Shown here piece by piece: positions 54,997-64,000 of a DNA stretch of 64,000 bases. The stretch lies in the NCBI GenBank assembly GCA_000421065.1, contig ATWD01000001.1, positions 3,650,001-3,714,000 of the forward strand. The letters run 5' to 3'. The first letter of the stretch is position 1, and every line of letters starts with the position of its first letter. This stretch comes from Acidobacteriaceae bacterium TAA 166. Its GTDB lineage: Bacteria; Acidobacteriota; Terriglobia; Terriglobales; Acidobacteriaceae. The notes below the pieces were generated by a model. That model worked only from the letters and a program-made list of their open reading frames with translations, was not told where the DNA came from and did no database searches. Both the position numbers and the translations under genes were made by a program.

Positions 54997-57900
54997 ATGT
55001 CTACATATCTCACCTGCAGAGGCAGAAGGCTCCAACTGCAGAGCCTATTCTCCGTCCTCGGTCTTTGTCTGCTCTTGTTTGCGTCTCCTCTTTGGGGCCA
55101 GACCGATCAGGGAGCGATTACAGGAGTTGTTCAGGATCCGACCGGAAGCGCGATTCCAGGAGCCAAAGTTATCCTGACCGCCACCGATACTAACTTTTCA
55201 CTTGAGAGAAGCTCGAACGAGAACGGTATCTTTGTCTTTTCGCCGGTCAAGATCGGTAACTACAAGATCACGGTGACGTCTCCCGGTTTTCAGACAGTTG
55301 TGCGGGAAAACCTTCATCTGGATATTCAGCAGCGATTAAATATTCCTGTGGCGCTCCCAGTTGGCGAGGTGTCGCAGTCGATGACGGTCAGCACCGATGC
55401 TCCGCTGCTTGAGAGTCAGACCAGCCAAGTGGGGCAGGTGATCAGCACGGAAACCATCAACAACACACCACTTAATGGCCGTAACTGGGTGTACATCGCA
55501 CAGCTTACCGCGGGTGTTGCTCCGCCTTTTGGGGGTACACGAGGCGCCGGATCGGGTGACTTCGTCGCCAACGGTCAGCGCGCGGTTCAGAATAATTTCA
55601 TTTTGGACGGCGTCGACAACAATACGAATCTGGTCGACTTCCTCAATGGGGCGAGCTTTGTGATGCGGCCTCCTCCGGATGCCTTGGCCGAGTTCAATCT
55701 GCAGACCAGTAATTACAGCGCGGAGTTCGGTCATTCAGCCGGAGCCGTCATGAACGCCAGCATTAAGTCGGGAACCAATCAAATTCACGGAAGCGTATGG
55801 GAGTACATTCGCAACACGGTATTTGATGCCAAGAACTGGGATTCTACAACTGTTCCTCCTTACCATCAGAACCAGTTCGGTGCCACACTGGGCCTTCCTC
55901 TCTGGAAAAATAAGCTTTTCTACTTTGGCGATATCGAAGCGAATCGCATCTCGATCGGGAATCCGCAGACGATCAGTGTTCCTACTCCCCTTGAGAGGAA
56001 CGGAGACTTTTCCGAACTTCTGACCCCGAGCCTCAACAATCAGGGGATCCCGGTAAAACTCTATCAACCAAACTCTGCGGGAACCGTGCCGCTCTCCTGC
56101 AACGGGCGGGCGAATGTCTTCTGCGCGAATCAGTTGAGTCCCGTGGCGCAGAGAATCGCGAATCTCTATCCTTTGCCGAATTTCGGAGTGCCTGGACAGA
56201 CCTACAATAACTATCGGGTGAATGTCGGACGTTCTGATAATACGATTCAATGGGATCAGCGTATTGACTGGAATATCAGCCAGACCGATCAGGCGTATGC
56301 GCGATATAGCTACAACCACGAGATCATCGGGCACGAACTTCCATTGGGACCGATTCTCGATGGAAGCGGGTTTGGCGGCGAGCGCGACATCAACCTAGCA
56401 CAGAACTTCATGTTGAGTGAGACTCATGTTTTTGCTCCAACGCTGACCAATGAGTTCCGCTTCGGATACAACTGGATTAAATCGCAGTATTTCCAGCCGA
56501 ACGCGACCAACTACGCGCTTGCGGCTTCGCTTGGTCTTGGAGGCGTCCCTTTTGCTGGACCCGGACTTGGGGGACTTCCGTTGGGCTATTTTGATGGAGC
56601 TCTCGGAATCAACCAGTGGGGTTCGGTGGGTACGCAGAATGAGGCACAGAACGTCTATCAAATTCTTGACAACGTGACCAAGACGGCAGGGAATCACTCG
56701 CTGAAGATGGGGGTTTCTTTTCAGGCGATTCGCGTCTTTGACCGCTATGCTCCCAATCCAATTGGTCAGTATTACTTCAATGGGCAGTTTACCGGCGATC
56801 CGACGTCAAATGTCACGACCGGATCAGGAGTGGCGGACTTCATGGTTGATCAGGTCCATCAAGCCAGCATCAATACAAGCCCGCCGTTCCATGACGCGCA
56901 ATGGTATGACTCGGCCTACTTCCAGGATGACTGGAAGATTACTCAGACCCTCACCCTCAACCTTGGCCTTCGCTACGACTTCTATCAACCCTATAAGGAG
57001 GTCGGCGGTAACCAGGCAAACTTCATCGATACCGACGGCCTTGGAATCGCCACTGGAACGGGAATCTACGAGCTTCCGAGCCGATCGCGGAATCAAGATC
57101 TTGGAGCACCCTTTCTTGCCGTGTTAGCCAAGGACAATGTTGCTCTCCAGTACAACGCCAATGAGCGACTGGCCAAGGGCCAGAACCTCAACTTCGCTCC
57201 TCGCGTGGGCTTTGCCTATCAGGTTATTCACAAAGCTGTGATTCGTGGAGGCTATGGGCTCTTTTATGGTGGACTACAGAGCCAGGGCAATACAAATTTA
57301 GGCTCGAACTTCCCGTGGTCGAACGGAATCACTCTCTATTCGCCGACCTGCAGCAAGGCGGAAGGTTGCCCATCGTTGGCCACAGAAGGTGTCGATATGG
57401 CAAATGGACTCGCGGCAAAGACGAGTGTGGGCTTGCAAAACTTCGTCGCCAACCCGGGAGTTGCCGCGATCGATCCCAATATCAAGACGCCCTATACGCA
57501 GAACTACAATCTTTCGGTGCAGTATGCTTTGACCAACGATCTGGCCGCGACGGTCAGCTATGTCGGCAACGTTTCGCGCCATCTCAGTATGGGATATGCT
57601 CCCAACACGGTTCGCGCGCTCTATGCCCCACAAACGAACACGGTTCCTTATCAACCGTTTCCAGATCTAGGTGGCATCACGGTGATTCATTACGGTGGTG
57701 TCAGCAACTACAACTCGCTGCAGGCGAAGCTGGAGCAGCGTACGTCTCACGGGCTGGGCTTCCTGGCGACGTATACGCTGTCTCATTCGCTGGACGACAC
57801 CAGCGATGCGGGTGGCCTTTCCACGGCGATCGGATATCGCAATCAGGCTCTTATCCCTTACACAGAAGAGTACACAAACTCTCCCTACGATGTTCGTCAC

Positions 57901-58575
57901 CGGGTTACTGTGAATATGAACTACCAGCTTCCTTTCGGGAAGGGAAGAACGTATCTCAACAACTCGCGTTGGGAAGATGAGATCGTAGGTGGATGGTCAT
58001 CGACGCTTACCTTCACAGGACAGACAGGGGTTCCGTTTACTGTCAATCCGAGTATTTCGACTGCGAGTGGCGGCAGCGCAAGAGCAATTCTTACGGGCGA
58101 CCCTTTTGCTCCGGGCGGCACGCCCGATCCTTCGAATCCGAACCTTACATCGTGCCCGACGGAGACCAGGACGAGGGCAAACTGGTATAACCCTTGCGCG
58201 TTCGCTAATCCGGAGCTGGGAACGGATATTGCTCCCGTCGGAGCTACGGAATCCACTGCTCCTGGTTACAAGTACTATGGACCCGTGACCGATCCAGCTG
58301 CGGTGCGAGCTCTACTTGGTGGCCGGTCTAATAAGATTTACGGTCCCGGCTACTATAGCGTGAATATGTCTCTGTTCAAGAACTTCACGACCTTCCGTGA
58401 GCAGTATCTGCAGTTCCGTGCGGATGCCTTCAATCTCCTGAATCATCCCACTCTTGGGAATCCGTCGAATCAGGGGATTGGACCGCAGGGAGGTCAGATT
58501 ACGAGCGAGAAGTCCTTCCAGAACAATACGCCGGATGCTCGCTTCTTCCAATTATCTTTGAAGTATGCCTTCTAG
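54997..58575 (+). CDS. Oar-like TonB-dependent receptor 3
   Basis: A 1,192-residue outer-membrane receptor. The frame opens at TTG 54925, but ATG 54997 has GGAAGG six bases upstream and a better signal peptide (SLFSVLGLCLLLFASPLWGQ). Domains in order are a carboxypeptidase-regulatory-like domain (GAITGVVQDPTGSAIPGAKVILTATDTN), a plug (NNTPLNGRNWVYIAQLTAGVAPPFGG, NFILDGVDNNTN) and the barrel, ending FNLLNHPTLGNPSNQG and FFQLSLKYAF. It should import oligosaccharides for the downstream GH and esterase genes. Control by LacI 2 is inferred from the palindrome upstream. A strong terminator follows the stop. Confidence 0.92.
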   Translation: MSTYLTCRGRRLQLQSLFSVLGLCLLLFASPLWGQTDQGAITGVVQDPTGSAIPGAKVILTATDTNFSLERSSNENGIFVFSPVKIGNYKITVTSPGFQTVVRENLHLDIQQRLNIPVALPVGEVSQSMTVSTDAPLLESQTSQVGQVISTETINNTPLNGRNWVYIAQLTAGVAPPFGGTRGAGSGDFVANGQRAVQNNFILDGVDNNTNLVDFLNGASFVMRPPPDALAEFNLQTSNYSAEFGHSAGAVMNASIKSGTNQIHGSVWEYIRNTVFDAKNWDSTTVPPYHQNQFGATLGLPLWKNKLFYFGDIEANRISIGNPQTISVPTPLERNGDFSELLTPSLNNQGIPVKLYQPNSAGTVPLSCNGRANVFCANQLSPVAQRIANLYPLPNFGVPGQTYNNYRVNVGRSDNTIQWDQRIDWNISQTDQAYARYSYNHEIIGHELPLGPILDGSGFGGERDINLAQNFMLSETHVFAPTLTNEFRFGYNWIKSQYFQPNATNYALAASLGLGGVPFAGPGLGGLPLGYFDGALGINQWGSVGTQNEAQNVYQILDNVTKTAGNHSLKMGVSFQAIRVFDRYAPNPIGQYYFNGQFTGDPTSNVTTGSGVADFMVDQVHQASINTSPPFHDAQWYDSAYFQDDWKITQTLTLNLGLRYDFYQPYKEVGGNQANFIDTDGLGIATGTGIYELPSRSRNQDLGAPFLAVLAKDNVALQYNANERLAKGQNLNFAPRVGFAYQVIHKAVIRGGYGLFYGGLQSQGNTNLGSNFPWSNGITLYSPTCSKAEGCPSLATEGVDMANGLAAKTSVGLQNFVANPGVAAIDPNIKTPYTQNYNLSVQYALTNDLAATVSYVGNVSRHLSMGYAPNTVRALYAPQTNTVPYQPFPDLGGITVIHYGGVSNYNSLQAKLEQRTSHGLGFLATYTLSHSLDDTSDAGGLSTAIGYRNQALIPYTEEYTNSPYDVRHRVTVNMNYQLPFGKGRTYLNNSRWEDEIVGGWSSTLTFTGQTGVPFTVNPSISTASGGSARAILTGDPFAPGGTPDPSNPNLTSCPTETRTRANWYNPCAFANPELGTDIAPVGATESTAPGYKYYGPVTDPAAVRALLGGRSNKIYGPGYYSVNMSLFKNFTTFREQYLQFRADAFNLLNHPTLGNPSNQGIGPQGGQITSEKSFQNNTPDARFFQLSLKYAF

Positions 58576-58585
58576 GTTGATGGTT

Positions 58586-58624
58586 GGGATGGGACGCTCA
58601 ATGAGATCGTCCTATCCCTTTTTC
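58586..58624 (+). terminator. Rho-independent terminator
   Basis: GGGATGGGACG (58586-58596) pairs with CGTCCTATCCC (58608-58618), an 11-bp stem with one G-T pair and an 11-base loop, followed directly by TTTTTC. It lies 10 bp after the receptor stop and should separate it partly from the GH genes downstream. Confidence 0.8.
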
Positions 58625-58661
58625 TTCGGGCAAATCAAAAGCTCTTTGCGGTAAGGATGAG

Positions 58662-60809
58662 ATGCGCTTTTTGGGGGAACAAAGGTCGATCCTCAAGGTG
58701 GGGATCTTTTTTCTGGGACTGAGTTGTATCTCTTCTCCTCTACGTGCCGAGGTGAAAACCTCAGTCTCGGCTGATGAGATTCTTTTTCGCAACTCGTTTT
58801 TCACTATCCACTACATGCGTAAGACCGGAGTGATGGATGTGATATGGAATGACGGTCACCAACTACACGGTCTGTCGAGCGGGGCTCAGTTGGAGGATGG
58901 TCGTTCTGTAACAAGCACCGGATATGCGAATCATGGGCTTGTTCCGTCGAAGCAGGCGATGCATGGGGGTTCGGTACGCCGATATACCATACGAAGTCAT
59001 TCGCCCGGGCTTCCCGATTTGTCACAGCATATCTGGATTGATGAGAATCAACCTTGGTTTTCCGTCGACGCGGAGCTGAACTCATCTGCTAACACCGTCG
59101 GCACGCGGCACTTCGATGCTGCCGTTCTTCAGGGAGAGGACTCGATTCAGATGGGAGAGAGCAAATCCCTGCGCATCCTGCATGTGCCCTTCGATAACGA
59201 TATGTGGTTTCGCTATAATGCGGCATCCGTCGATGGTTTGAAGGCGGGACAAAAGTTTACGAGCAACGAAGCTACGGCGATCTACGATGAAACAGGTCGC
59301 GGCTCACTTATCTTCGGGTCGATTACACATGATCATTGGAAGACCGCGATCGAAGCTCATGCTCTGAACGGAAGAGTTGTGGATCTCGACATCTTCGGCG
59401 GGATATCGTCTCCCACGGGCGTTCGAACAGATACGCACGACACAATTGCCCATGGCATCGTTCGCGGAGAGCACATCGTATCGCCGCGCATCTTTATCGG
59501 TTCATTTTCGGATTGGCGGGACGGTCTCGAGGCTTACGGCGCAGCAAACGCTGCAATTCATCCACCTCTTCGCTGGCCAGCCGGGGCGCCCACTGGATGG
59601 AACAGTTGGGCTGCGTATGCCGATAAGATTGATGACAAGCGCTATCTTGGTTCTGCGGAGTTTGTTCGCGACAAACTTGTTCCCAATGGCTTTGGAGATG
59701 GCAGAACTGTCTATGTCAATCTCGATGCATTCTGGTCAAAGCTCGACGCTGTGCAGCTGAGTGATGCTGTAGCGGCTATTAAAGCTATGCACGGTGCAGA
59801 TGGAAGAAGCTTTGAGCCGGGAATCTACTGGACTCCCTTCGCGTACTGGTCTGACGATCTCGACACGTATGTTGAAGGAACGAACCTAAAATATCGTTAT
59901 CGCGACATCCTTCTGAAGGGACCAGATGGTTCCTTTCTTCCCAAGGTCGATGGCGGCCGTGCGATTGATCCCTCCCATCCCGGGGCGAAGACTCGAACAG
60001 CGTATTATCTTCAGCAGTTTCAAAAGCTCGGATTTCAATATCTCAAACTCGATTTTCTCTCTCATGGGGCGTTTGAAGGAGCACACTATGACCCTCGTAT
60101 TCAAACCGGAATCGAAGCCTATAACGCGGGTATGAAGCAGATTGTGGATCTGAATCAGGGACGAATGTTTCTTAGCCTCTCGATTGCTCCGCTCTTCCCC
60201 TCCGGCTATGGGCATGCGCGCCGGCTGTCCTGCGACACCAAAGGTCATATCAGCGGAGCCGATCAGTCCACCGAATACATGTTGAATTCGCTGACCTATG
60301 GATGGTGGGCCGGAGGAAATCTCTACATTACTGATCCAGATCATGTGGTCTTGGGAGAGAAAGCAGATCAGGGAGCGCGGACTGTCGATGAGGGCAGGAG
60401 TCGCCTGTTGTCGGCTGTGATCAGCGGAGGGATGATTCTTGATAGCAGCCGTCTCGCGGACGACCCGCAAGGGCAACTGCTGGCGCAGGAGGTCTATAAC
60501 AATCGAAGATGGATGGAGGTTGCTAAGGAAGGAAAGAGCTTTCGTCCCGTGGAAGGTGACACAGGAGACAAAGCCACCAATATCTTTGTTCGTTCCTCGA
60601 CACACGGCGTTTATGTCAGCTTCTTCAACTCCGATGAGAAGCAAGCCCATAAGGTAACTTTCCCCATTCGTCGCATCGGCCATGAGATCCCATCGTCCTT
60701 TGTTGTTACCGATCTCTCGTCCGGCACGTCGACGAGATCCACAGGAGAGAACATTACGATTGAGCTGCCGCCGGCGGGATCTACTCTCCTTGAGCTGCGT
60801 TGGAAGTAG
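58662..60809 (+). CDS. Secreted alpha-galactosidase-like glycoside hydrolase (clan GH-D, GH36/GH27-like)
   Basis: A 715-residue exported enzyme; ATG has AAGGA upstream and the signal peptide ends near LRAE. An N-terminal beta domain (about 35-300) precedes a TIM barrel beginning APTGWNSWAAYADKID, the GWNSW block of clan-D enzymes. GFQYLKLDFLSHGAF places the nucleophile at Asp464 and ARRLSCDTKGHISG the acid/base at Asp525. GIYWTPFAYW and the C-terminal beta sheet complete the fold. It differs clearly from the GH36 protein at 51-53 kb and may act on alpha-galactose, alpha-GalNAc or a related sugar. It lies 44 bp before the GH95 gene. Confidence 0.8.
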   Translation: MRFLGEQRSILKVGIFFLGLSCISSPLRAEVKTSVSADEILFRNSFFTIHYMRKTGVMDVIWNDGHQLHGLSSGAQLEDGRSVTSTGYANHGLVPSKQAMHGGSVRRYTIRSHSPGLPDLSQHIWIDENQPWFSVDAELNSSANTVGTRHFDAAVLQGEDSIQMGESKSLRILHVPFDNDMWFRYNAASVDGLKAGQKFTSNEATAIYDETGRGSLIFGSITHDHWKTAIEAHALNGRVVDLDIFGGISSPTGVRTDTHDTIAHGIVRGEHIVSPRIFIGSFSDWRDGLEAYGAANAAIHPPLRWPAGAPTGWNSWAAYADKIDDKRYLGSAEFVRDKLVPNGFGDGRTVYVNLDAFWSKLDAVQLSDAVAAIKAMHGADGRSFEPGIYWTPFAYWSDDLDTYVEGTNLKYRYRDILLKGPDGSFLPKVDGGRAIDPSHPGAKTRTAYYLQQFQKLGFQYLKLDFLSHGAFEGAHYDPRIQTGIEAYNAGMKQIVDLNQGRMFLSLSIAPLFPSGYGHARRLSCDTKGHISGADQSTEYMLNSLTYGWWAGGNLYITDPDHVVLGEKADQGARTVDEGRSRLLSAVISGGMILDSSRLADDPQGQLLAQEVYNNRRWMEVAKEGKSFRPVEGDTGDKATNIFVRSSTHGVYVSFFNSDEKQAHKVTFPIRRIGHEIPSSFVVTDLSSGTSTRSTGENITIELPPAGSTLLELRWK

Positions 60810-60853
60810 GATTCTCATCTGTTATCGATTCATAACTGGAGAGGAGAGCTGAC

Positions 60854-63286
60854 TTGAAGGCGACGCGCCGCAGGTTTCTGATTGGATCTGCAACGTTCAT
60901 CGCCAGTGCCTCTCGTATTGCACATAGCGAAGGCCGTTCCTATCAAAGACAGGAGCTTTGGTTCGACAGCCCGGCTAAGCGTTGGATGGAGGCTCTTCCT
61001 GTCGGGAATGGCAGGATTGGTGGAATGGTCTACGGTGACGTCGCCGGGGAGGAGATTGCGCTCACGGAGTCGACGTGCTGGTCAGGAGCTCCCAGTAGTA
61101 AAAATGTTAATCCCTCTGCGCGTGCCAATCTCAGTCCTGTGCGCGAGCTGATGTTCGCGGGAAGGTATGCCGAGGCCAGCAATCTTTGCAAGCAGTATCT
61201 TCTGGGGAAGGGGGATTCATTCGGGACGAATCTTTCCATGGCAACACTCAAGATCGATTCTGTCGGAGAGAGTTCGAGGGAGTATCGGCGATCGCTCGAT
61301 CTTGAAGAGGCGGTTGCTCATGTTGCATATAGGAGTGGAGATCTGCGGTTTCATCGGGAGGTTTTCTGCTCCAACCCGGCCAATGTCCTTGCCATTCGAC
61401 TTACCTGCGATCGAGCGAAGTCTGTCAATACGTCTGTGTCATTCGCGAAGTTATCTTTGCCAGGAGAGGTGACGATTATAGGAGGCGACACGCTCGTTCT
61501 GCGCGGCCATGCCTATGAGCGCCTGCATAGTAACGGCAGGCAGGGGGTCGCTTTCGAGTTACATGTCCGGATCGTTGCTCGAGGTGGGAGACTTGCACTC
61601 CACTCGGACAACATTGAGGTGCATGGCGCCGACGATGTCTTTCTGCTGGTAGCGGTGCATACCGACTTTCATGGAGGTGATCCATCGGCGCTCTGCAAGG
61701 AGACTCTTCAAAAGGCTGCGCTTAAATCATACAAAGCCCTTAGAGCAGAGCACGTCGCGGACTATCGCAGGCTCTTCCTGCGCACATCAATAGATCTGGG
61801 GAGGAATGCGCCAGCGGAGGCGAACCCCACAGATCGCAGAAGGGCTGCGGTTCAGGAAGGGCACCCTGATCCCGCTCTTGCAGCCCTTTTCTTCCAGTAT
61901 GGAAGATATCTGACAATTGCGGGATCGCGCGCGAATTCACCGCTTCCGTTAGCGCTCCAAGGAATTTGGAACGATGGGCTGGCGTCATCGATGGGCTGGA
62001 CCGATGACTTTCATCTCGATATCAATACGCAACAGAACTACTGGCTTGCTGAAGTGGGGAACCTATCTGAGTGCCAGATGCCGGTCTTCGACTTCGTCGA
62101 CCGGATGCGATTTGCCGGGCGATCGGTCGCAGAGGAGATGTACGGCGCTTCAGGCTGGGTGTGTCATGTCGTGACCAATCCATGGGGTTATTCTGCACCG
62201 GGATGGGGATTGGGATGGGGACTCTTTCCCACCGGAGGATTGTGGCTCAGTCTTCAGTTATGGGAGCATTATCAATTTACAGCGGACCGGAAGTTTCTCG
62301 CCGAGCGTGTCTATCCTGTATTTAAAGAAGCGGCTGAGTTCTTCCTTGCGTACATGGTGAAGCATCCGAAACATGGCTGGCTTATTACCGGACCCGCTGT
62401 CTCACCGGAGAACTCGTTCATTGCTTCTGATGGCAGTCATTGTTCGGAGTCGATGGGGCCCACTTGCGATCGTGTGCTGGTCTTCGCGCTGCTGAATGCT
62501 TGTGTCGAGGCAACGAAGACTCTCGGGCTCGATCCTGAATTTAGAGCACGCGCTCAGGACGCTTTGAATTTGTTGCCTCCATTTCAAATCGGAAAACACG
62601 GTCAGATTCAGGAGTGGCTTGAGGATTTTGAGGAAGCCAATCCAGGGCATCGACATACCTCGCACCTGCTAGCTCTCTATCCTGAGCGGCAGATCTCGCC
62701 AGAGAAGACGCCGCAGCTCGCACAGGCGGCACGCATTACGCTCGAGCGTCGTATCAGTCAACCGACGTGGGAAGATTCAGAATGGTCCAGGGCCAATATG
62801 GTGAACTTTTATGCGAGGCTGTTTGATGGAGACTCCGCGCACAAACACCTCCTTGGTTTACTCTCTCATGCGACCGAGAGCTCGTTGTTGACCTATTCGC
62901 GCGGTGGCGTCGCTGGCGCTGAGAGTAATATCTTTGCGCTGGATGGAAATACGGCTGGAGCCGCGGGGATTGCAGAGATGTTGATGCAGTCGCAGCCGGT
63001 TGAGATTTATCTCTTGCCCGCGTTGCCTTCCGCATGGCCGTCGGGTGAAATCAGTGGAATCTGCGCTCGAGGAGCTGTCGAAGTTGGGATTACGTGGAAA
63101 GATGGAGAACTTGTCTCTGCCATTTTCTTTCCAAAACACTCGCATATACGGCGTGTGCGGTATGGTGCGGCGACGATTGAACTCCATCTGGTCGGCGGTC
63201 AAAAGACGTCGGTCTATCGTCGAGATTTTCGAGGCTCCGGACCGCATCAAGCATGGTTCAGAGAGGCGAAGGAGGGGAATGCCTAA
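60854..63286 (+). CDS. Tat-exported GH95 alpha-L-fucosidase-type enzyme
   Basis: An 810-residue enzyme starting at TTG with GAGGAG seven bases upstream. The N-terminus ATRRRFLIGSATFIASAS is a twin-arginine signal. The GH95 N-terminal domain is clear (LWFDSPAKRWMEALPVGNGRIGGMVYGDVAGEEIALTESTCWSG). The (alpha/alpha)6 barrel includes PLPLALQGIWNDGLASSMGWTDDFHLDINTQQNYWLAEVGNL, GWVCHVVTNPWGY and HRHTSHLLALYPERQIS. GH95 members hydrolyse alpha-1,2-L-fucose, and some take alpha-L-galactose, by inversion. At the water-activating pair (N-x-N in the studied fucosidase) this protein has Asp389-Ile-Asn391. The final bases overlap the esterase gene by 8 bp. Confidence 0.9.
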   Translation: MKATRRRFLIGSATFIASASRIAHSEGRSYQRQELWFDSPAKRWMEALPVGNGRIGGMVYGDVAGEEIALTESTCWSGAPSSKNVNPSARANLSPVRELMFAGRYAEASNLCKQYLLGKGDSFGTNLSMATLKIDSVGESSREYRRSLDLEEAVAHVAYRSGDLRFHREVFCSNPANVLAIRLTCDRAKSVNTSVSFAKLSLPGEVTIIGGDTLVLRGHAYERLHSNGRQGVAFELHVRIVARGGRLALHSDNIEVHGADDVFLLVAVHTDFHGGDPSALCKETLQKAALKSYKALRAEHVADYRRLFLRTSIDLGRNAPAEANPTDRRRAAVQEGHPDPALAALFFQYGRYLTIAGSRANSPLPLALQGIWNDGLASSMGWTDDFHLDINTQQNYWLAEVGNLSECQMPVFDFVDRMRFAGRSVAEEMYGASGWVCHVVTNPWGYSAPGWGLGWGLFPTGGLWLSLQLWEHYQFTADRKFLAERVYPVFKEAAEFFLAYMVKHPKHGWLITGPAVSPENSFIASDGSHCSESMGPTCDRVLVFALLNACVEATKTLGLDPEFRARAQDALNLLPPFQIGKHGQIQEWLEDFEEANPGHRHTSHLLALYPERQISPEKTPQLAQAARITLERRISQPTWEDSEWSRANMVNFYARLFDGDSAHKHLLGLLSHATESSLLTYSRGGVAGAESNIFALDGNTAGAAGIAEMLMQSQPVEIYLLPALPSAWPSGEISGICARGAVEVGITWKDGELVSAIFFPKHSHIRRVRYGAATIELHLVGGQKTSVYRRDFRGSGPHQAWFREAKEGNA

Positions 63287-63986
63287 GTTACGTTCAGTTG
63301 TTGTCGCCATGATTTTTGGCGCATTCATATTTCCGTTCTTGTCAATGAACCTGTTAGCTCAATCCAAGGACTCGAGACCGGAAGAGATCGAGTGGACGTG
63401 GGAGGTTCGACCTGTTCATTCGGATCCTAAGCTGCCGAATGTGCTTCTGGTTGGCGATTCCATTACCCGCAACTACTATCCCGAAGTCAAACGGATACTG
63501 GCGGATGTAGCAAATGTTTATCTCTTTGCGGCTTCCACTAGCTTGGGAGATCCTCGCTTGAACCGGCAGTTGAAAGATTTCGCCGCGCTCGAGGGAGTGC
63601 AATTTTCCGTGGTGCACTTCAATAACGGCATGCATGGATGGGAATACTCCGAACCGGAGTATGAAGGCGCGTTTCCGAGCTATCTCTCAACGTTGCACGC
63701 AATTGCCCCAAGTGCGATTTTTATCTGGGCCACGACTACTCCCGTTAAGAAAGATAATTCTCCCGGCGCTACCAATCTGCGTGTTGAGGCAAGAAATGAG
63801 CTCGCACAAAAGATCATGGTTGCGGCTTCGATTCCCATCGATGATCAGCATGAGTTGATGACGCATCATTCGGATCTTTATGAGGATAACGTTCATTTCA
63901 ACTCGTCTGGAGCTGCGGTTCAAGGACAACAAACAGCGAGATTAATAAGGAAAAGTCTGCAAAAAGAGGGGACCGGGGCAAAATGA
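63279..63986 (+). CDS. Secreted SGNH/GDSL-type hydrolase
   Basis: A 235-residue exported esterase-like protein. ATG 63279 follows AAGGAGGGGA and overlaps the GH95 stop by 8 bp; the frame is open further upstream only as an antiphase read of GH95. The signal peptide is MIFGAFIFPFLSMNLLAQ. SGNH blocks are NVLLVGDSITRNY (nucleophile Ser), FAASTSLGD (Gly block), VVHFNNGMHGW (Asn) and LYEDNVHFNSSGA (Asp-x-x-His). Such enzymes remove acetyl groups from plant polysaccharides. Together with GH36 and GH95 activities this suggests an acetylated, fucosylated galactose side chain as substrate, which is inference. Confidence 0.88.
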   Translation: MPKLRSVVVAMIFGAFIFPFLSMNLLAQSKDSRPEEIEWTWEVRPVHSDPKLPNVLLVGDSITRNYYPEVKRILADVANVYLFAASTSLGDPRLNRQLKDFAALEGVQFSVVHFNNGMHGWEYSEPEYEGAFPSYLSTLHAIAPSAIFIWATTTPVKKDNSPGATNLRVEARNELAQKIMVAASIPIDDQHELMTHHSDLYEDNVHFNSSGAAVQGQQTARLIRKSLQKEGTGAK

Positions 63987-64000
63987 AGAGAGCTTGATGT

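Overview
The window looks like a chromosomal segment of an acidobacterium (Acidobacteriota, probably Terriglobia/Acidobacteriaceae). This is inferred from gene content: three full-length Oar-like TonB-dependent receptors with an N-terminal carboxypeptidase-regulatory-like domain, several secreted PQQ-type beta-propeller proteins, many Tat-exported carbohydrate enzymes, LacI-family regulators and moderate GC. I saw no rRNA, tRNA, CRISPR array, phage or insertion sequence.

Layout. (1) 1-10.6 kb, minus strand: a tight exopolysaccharide operon reading right to left: Wzz/GumC-like co-polymerase, CpsD-like P-loop protein with a ruined Walker A motif, Wza-like export protein, Wzx-like flippase, O-antigen ligase/polymerase, WecG/TagA glycosyltransferase, a WecA-type phosphoglycosyltransferase fused to a CapD-N-like domain, a GT4 glycosyltransferase and a secreted protein that runs off the window. 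Upstream is a 0.6 kb control region with two matching dyads and a direct-repeat array, then a small XRE regulator. (2) 11.8-13.2 kb: an ECF sigma factor with an overlapping leader ORF, and a zinc-finger anti-sigma factor with a degenerate HNH-like C-terminus. (3) 13.2-16.2 kb, minus: diheme peroxidase, copper-site-like lipoprotein and YVTN propeller lipoprotein. (4) 16.3-26.2 kb: a seven-gene operon (two PQQ-like propellers, phosphomannose-isomerase-like protein, TIM-barrel epimerase, Gfo/Idh oxidoreductase, DUF1080 3-keto-glycoside hydrolase, DUF4432 mutarotase-like protein) and a convergent lacI gene. The same 14-bp operator sits in front of this operon and in front of the TonB receptor at 26.6 kb. 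(5) 30-37 kb: secreted c-type cytochromes, an enolase-superfamily enzyme, a metallophosphoesterase, a PQQ dehydrogenase with its diheme cytochrome, and a Hyi-like isomerase. (6) 33-49.5 kb: several decayed genes, notably a 4.2 kb TIG-domain lipoprotein gene with ten frame switches and an L-fuconate dehydratase gene with two frameshifts and a roughly 91-bp insertion; intact genes here are a DUF4380 protein and a TonB receptor. (7) 49.5-64 kb: a glycan-use locus: LacI regulator, GH36 alpha-galactosidase, SSS symporter, TonB receptor, a second clan-D alpha-galactosidase-like enzyme, GH95 fucosidase and an SGNH esterase, with a different LacI operator in front of lacI and a 34-bp perfect palindrome in front of the receptor.

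How they work together (inference). Two parallel LacI circuits each control a TonB receptor plus enzymes. The first fits uptake of a glycoside that is oxidised at C3 and then cleaved. The second fits a fucose- and galactose-decorated plant glycan. The fuconate dehydratase that would use released fucose is broken in this sequence.
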